Shown in pieces: positions 5,775 through 6,451 of a stretch of 6,451 nucleotides of DNA. The notes below the pieces were generated by a model, which saw nothing but the letters and a program-made list of their open reading frames with translations, had not been told where the DNA came from and did not search any database. This stretch comes from an uncultured Oscillibacter sp. Its GTDB lineage: Bacteria > Bacillota_A > Clostridia > Oscillospirales > Oscillospiraceae. The stretch is from contig CABQCB010000110.1 of assembly GCA_902462475.1 (NCBI GenBank), positions 1 through 6,451 on the forward strand, written 5' to 3'. Numbering within the stretch: the first letter of the stretch is position 1; every line of letters begins with the position of its first letter. Made by a program: the position numbers and the translations under genes.

Positions 5775-6451
5775 CTATCGTATGATCCCGTATTTTTTCA
5801 GCAGCTGCACCCGATGGGCCCCGATGGTCAGGCTCTCCTTGGCAGACGCCCCGTCCTTTTTCGCCCGGTAGGACACAAGCCGCTGTGCCCAGGCCGCCGG
5901 CAGCAGCCAGGCCCGCTCCCGCAGATACGGGTATTTGCCCTCCAGCGCCCGCCGGGAGGGAAGCACCGTCCGCACCACCCGGCGGATGCGGTGGCAGTCG
6001 CTGCCGTCCGCCGCGGCGCCCAGTGTGATGAGGCTGCTGTGGAGCCGTTCTTCCGAGCTGCTCCCGTAGATGCCGGCATCCAGCAGGTCCTCCAGCAGGG
6101 CGCCGCAGTCCAGCTGCGGCCCGCATGCCGCCAGCCACTGCTCCGCCCCGGGCGGATAGGCCTCAAATCCCAGGAAGCGGCGTCCGATATCCAGCAAGTT
6201 CGCCGCGAACACCTCCGCCCGGACCTGCCGCAGCTGGGCCCGCAGCACGCTCCAGTCTATCTCCTCTCCCCAGGCACAGGCGCAAAGACAGATGTCGCAC
6301 ACCTGCCGGATTCCCACGCCGGAGTGGAGGAAATGCTTGCACGCGTGGAGGATCAGATACAGCAGGTGCAGCTGGGCACAGAGCGTCCAGTAGGTCCTCC
6401 CCTCCACCTGTACCTGGATCTTCCCGCCAAACGCCTCGGTGAAAAAGTCAT
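5775..6451 (-). CDS. Uncharacterised nucleotidyltransferase family protein (PF14907-like), C-terminal part
   Basis: The frame is open to the right edge, so the gene begins outside the window; 225 complete codons plus TAG are visible. A GTG at 6407 is only an internal codon, because the reading frame continues upstream (DFFTEAFGGKIQVQVEGRT). The segment LHLLYLILHACKHFLHSGVG, followed by IRQVCDICL and later IDW, resembles the conserved C-terminal half of the uncharacterised nucleotidyltransferase family NTP_transf_5 (PF14907), with its His, Lys-His-Phe and Gly-Ile-Arg-Gln-Asp pattern. The catalytic Gly-Ser/Asp-x-Asp region would be in the missing N-terminal part and cannot be checked here. The rest is helical and rich in Arg and Leu. 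It precedes galE by 14 nt and is probably co-transcribed with it. The substrate of the family is not established. The family call rests on remembered motif similarity. Confidence 0.75.
   Translation of the reverse strand, partial: DFFTEAFGGKIQVQVEGRTYWTLCAQLHLLYLILHACKHFLHSGVGIRQVCDICLCACAWGEEIDWSVLRAQLRQVRAEVFAANLLDIGRRFLGFEAYPPGAEQWLAACGPQLDCGALLEDLLDAGIYGSSSEERLHSSLITLGAAADGSDCHRIRRVVRTVLPSRRALEGKYPYLRERAWLLPAAWAQRLVSYRAKKDGASAKESLTIGAHRVQLLKKYGIIR

Noticed and set aside
4177..5871. A 564-codon plus-strand frame overlapping the permease gene and the antisense of galE
   Set aside because: It overlaps the AEC coding sequence in another frame, crosses the terminator and then runs antisense to galE; the peptide is low-complexity with no recognisable domain.
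4744..6138. A 464-residue fused GalE reading frame
   Set aside because: The frame stays open upstream of galE but overlaps the nucleotidyltransferase gene out of frame. GalE homology starts at the ATG at 5760, which has its own ribosome site and gives the standard 338 aa.
1..6451. Mobile elements, CRISPR arrays, tRNA/rRNA genes or riboswitches
   Set aside because: I saw no transposase or integrase motifs, no repeat-spacer pattern, no tRNA-like cloverleaf and no leader long enough for a riboswitch; the leaders are about 40-50 nt.

Overview
The window is 6451 bases of GC-rich bacterial chromosome, tightly packed with genes. Gene content suggests a Firmicute of class Clostridia, probably a high-GC gut Oscillospiraceae-type organism (Flavonifractor/Oscillibacter-like). 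The grounds are the purine-rich Shine-Dalgarno sites, a CpsB-type PHP tyrosine phosphatase, a large membrane CapD-type sugar dehydratase and a PF14907-like nucleotidyltransferase. The taxonomic placement is an inference from family resemblance and was not measured.

Left block (1-3492, all minus strand) reads as one operon running leftward from a clear sigma-A-type promoter at 3546-3574. It holds a CapD/PglF-family membrane UDP-sugar 4,6-dehydratase, a 227-aa single-pass membrane protein of unknown function, a CpsB/YwqE-type phosphatase, and the first 39 codons of a secreted or membrane-anchored protein cut by the window edge. Junctions are 21 nt, 1 nt (TGA-G-ATG) and 9 nt, so the genes are probably co-transcribed. 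The theme is synthesis and control of a surface polysaccharide or glycan.

The centre (3493-3772) is a 280-nt divergent intergenic region with a promoter in each direction, three helically spaced A-tracts behind the capD promoter and a small inverted repeat. Rightward from it runs a ten-helix-type permease of the auxin efflux carrier (AEC) family (3773-4702). It ends at a 12-bp hairpin that serves as a bidirectional terminator with the convergent galE.

Right block (4744-6451, minus strand) is galE (UDP-glucose 4-epimerase, 338 aa, collinear with E. coli GalE at the catalytic positions) preceded by the C-terminal part of a PF14907-like uncharacterised nucleotidyltransferase that enters from beyond the right edge. 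GalE has Cys at the position of E. coli Tyr299, which predicts that it also accepts UDP-GlcNAc/UDP-GalNAc. GalE and the CapD-like enzyme could both draw on UDP-N-acetylhexosamines for cell-surface glycans.

I see no mobile element, CRISPR array, tRNA or rRNA, and no clearly novel system. The least explained item is the 227-aa protein between the dehydratase and the phosphatase.
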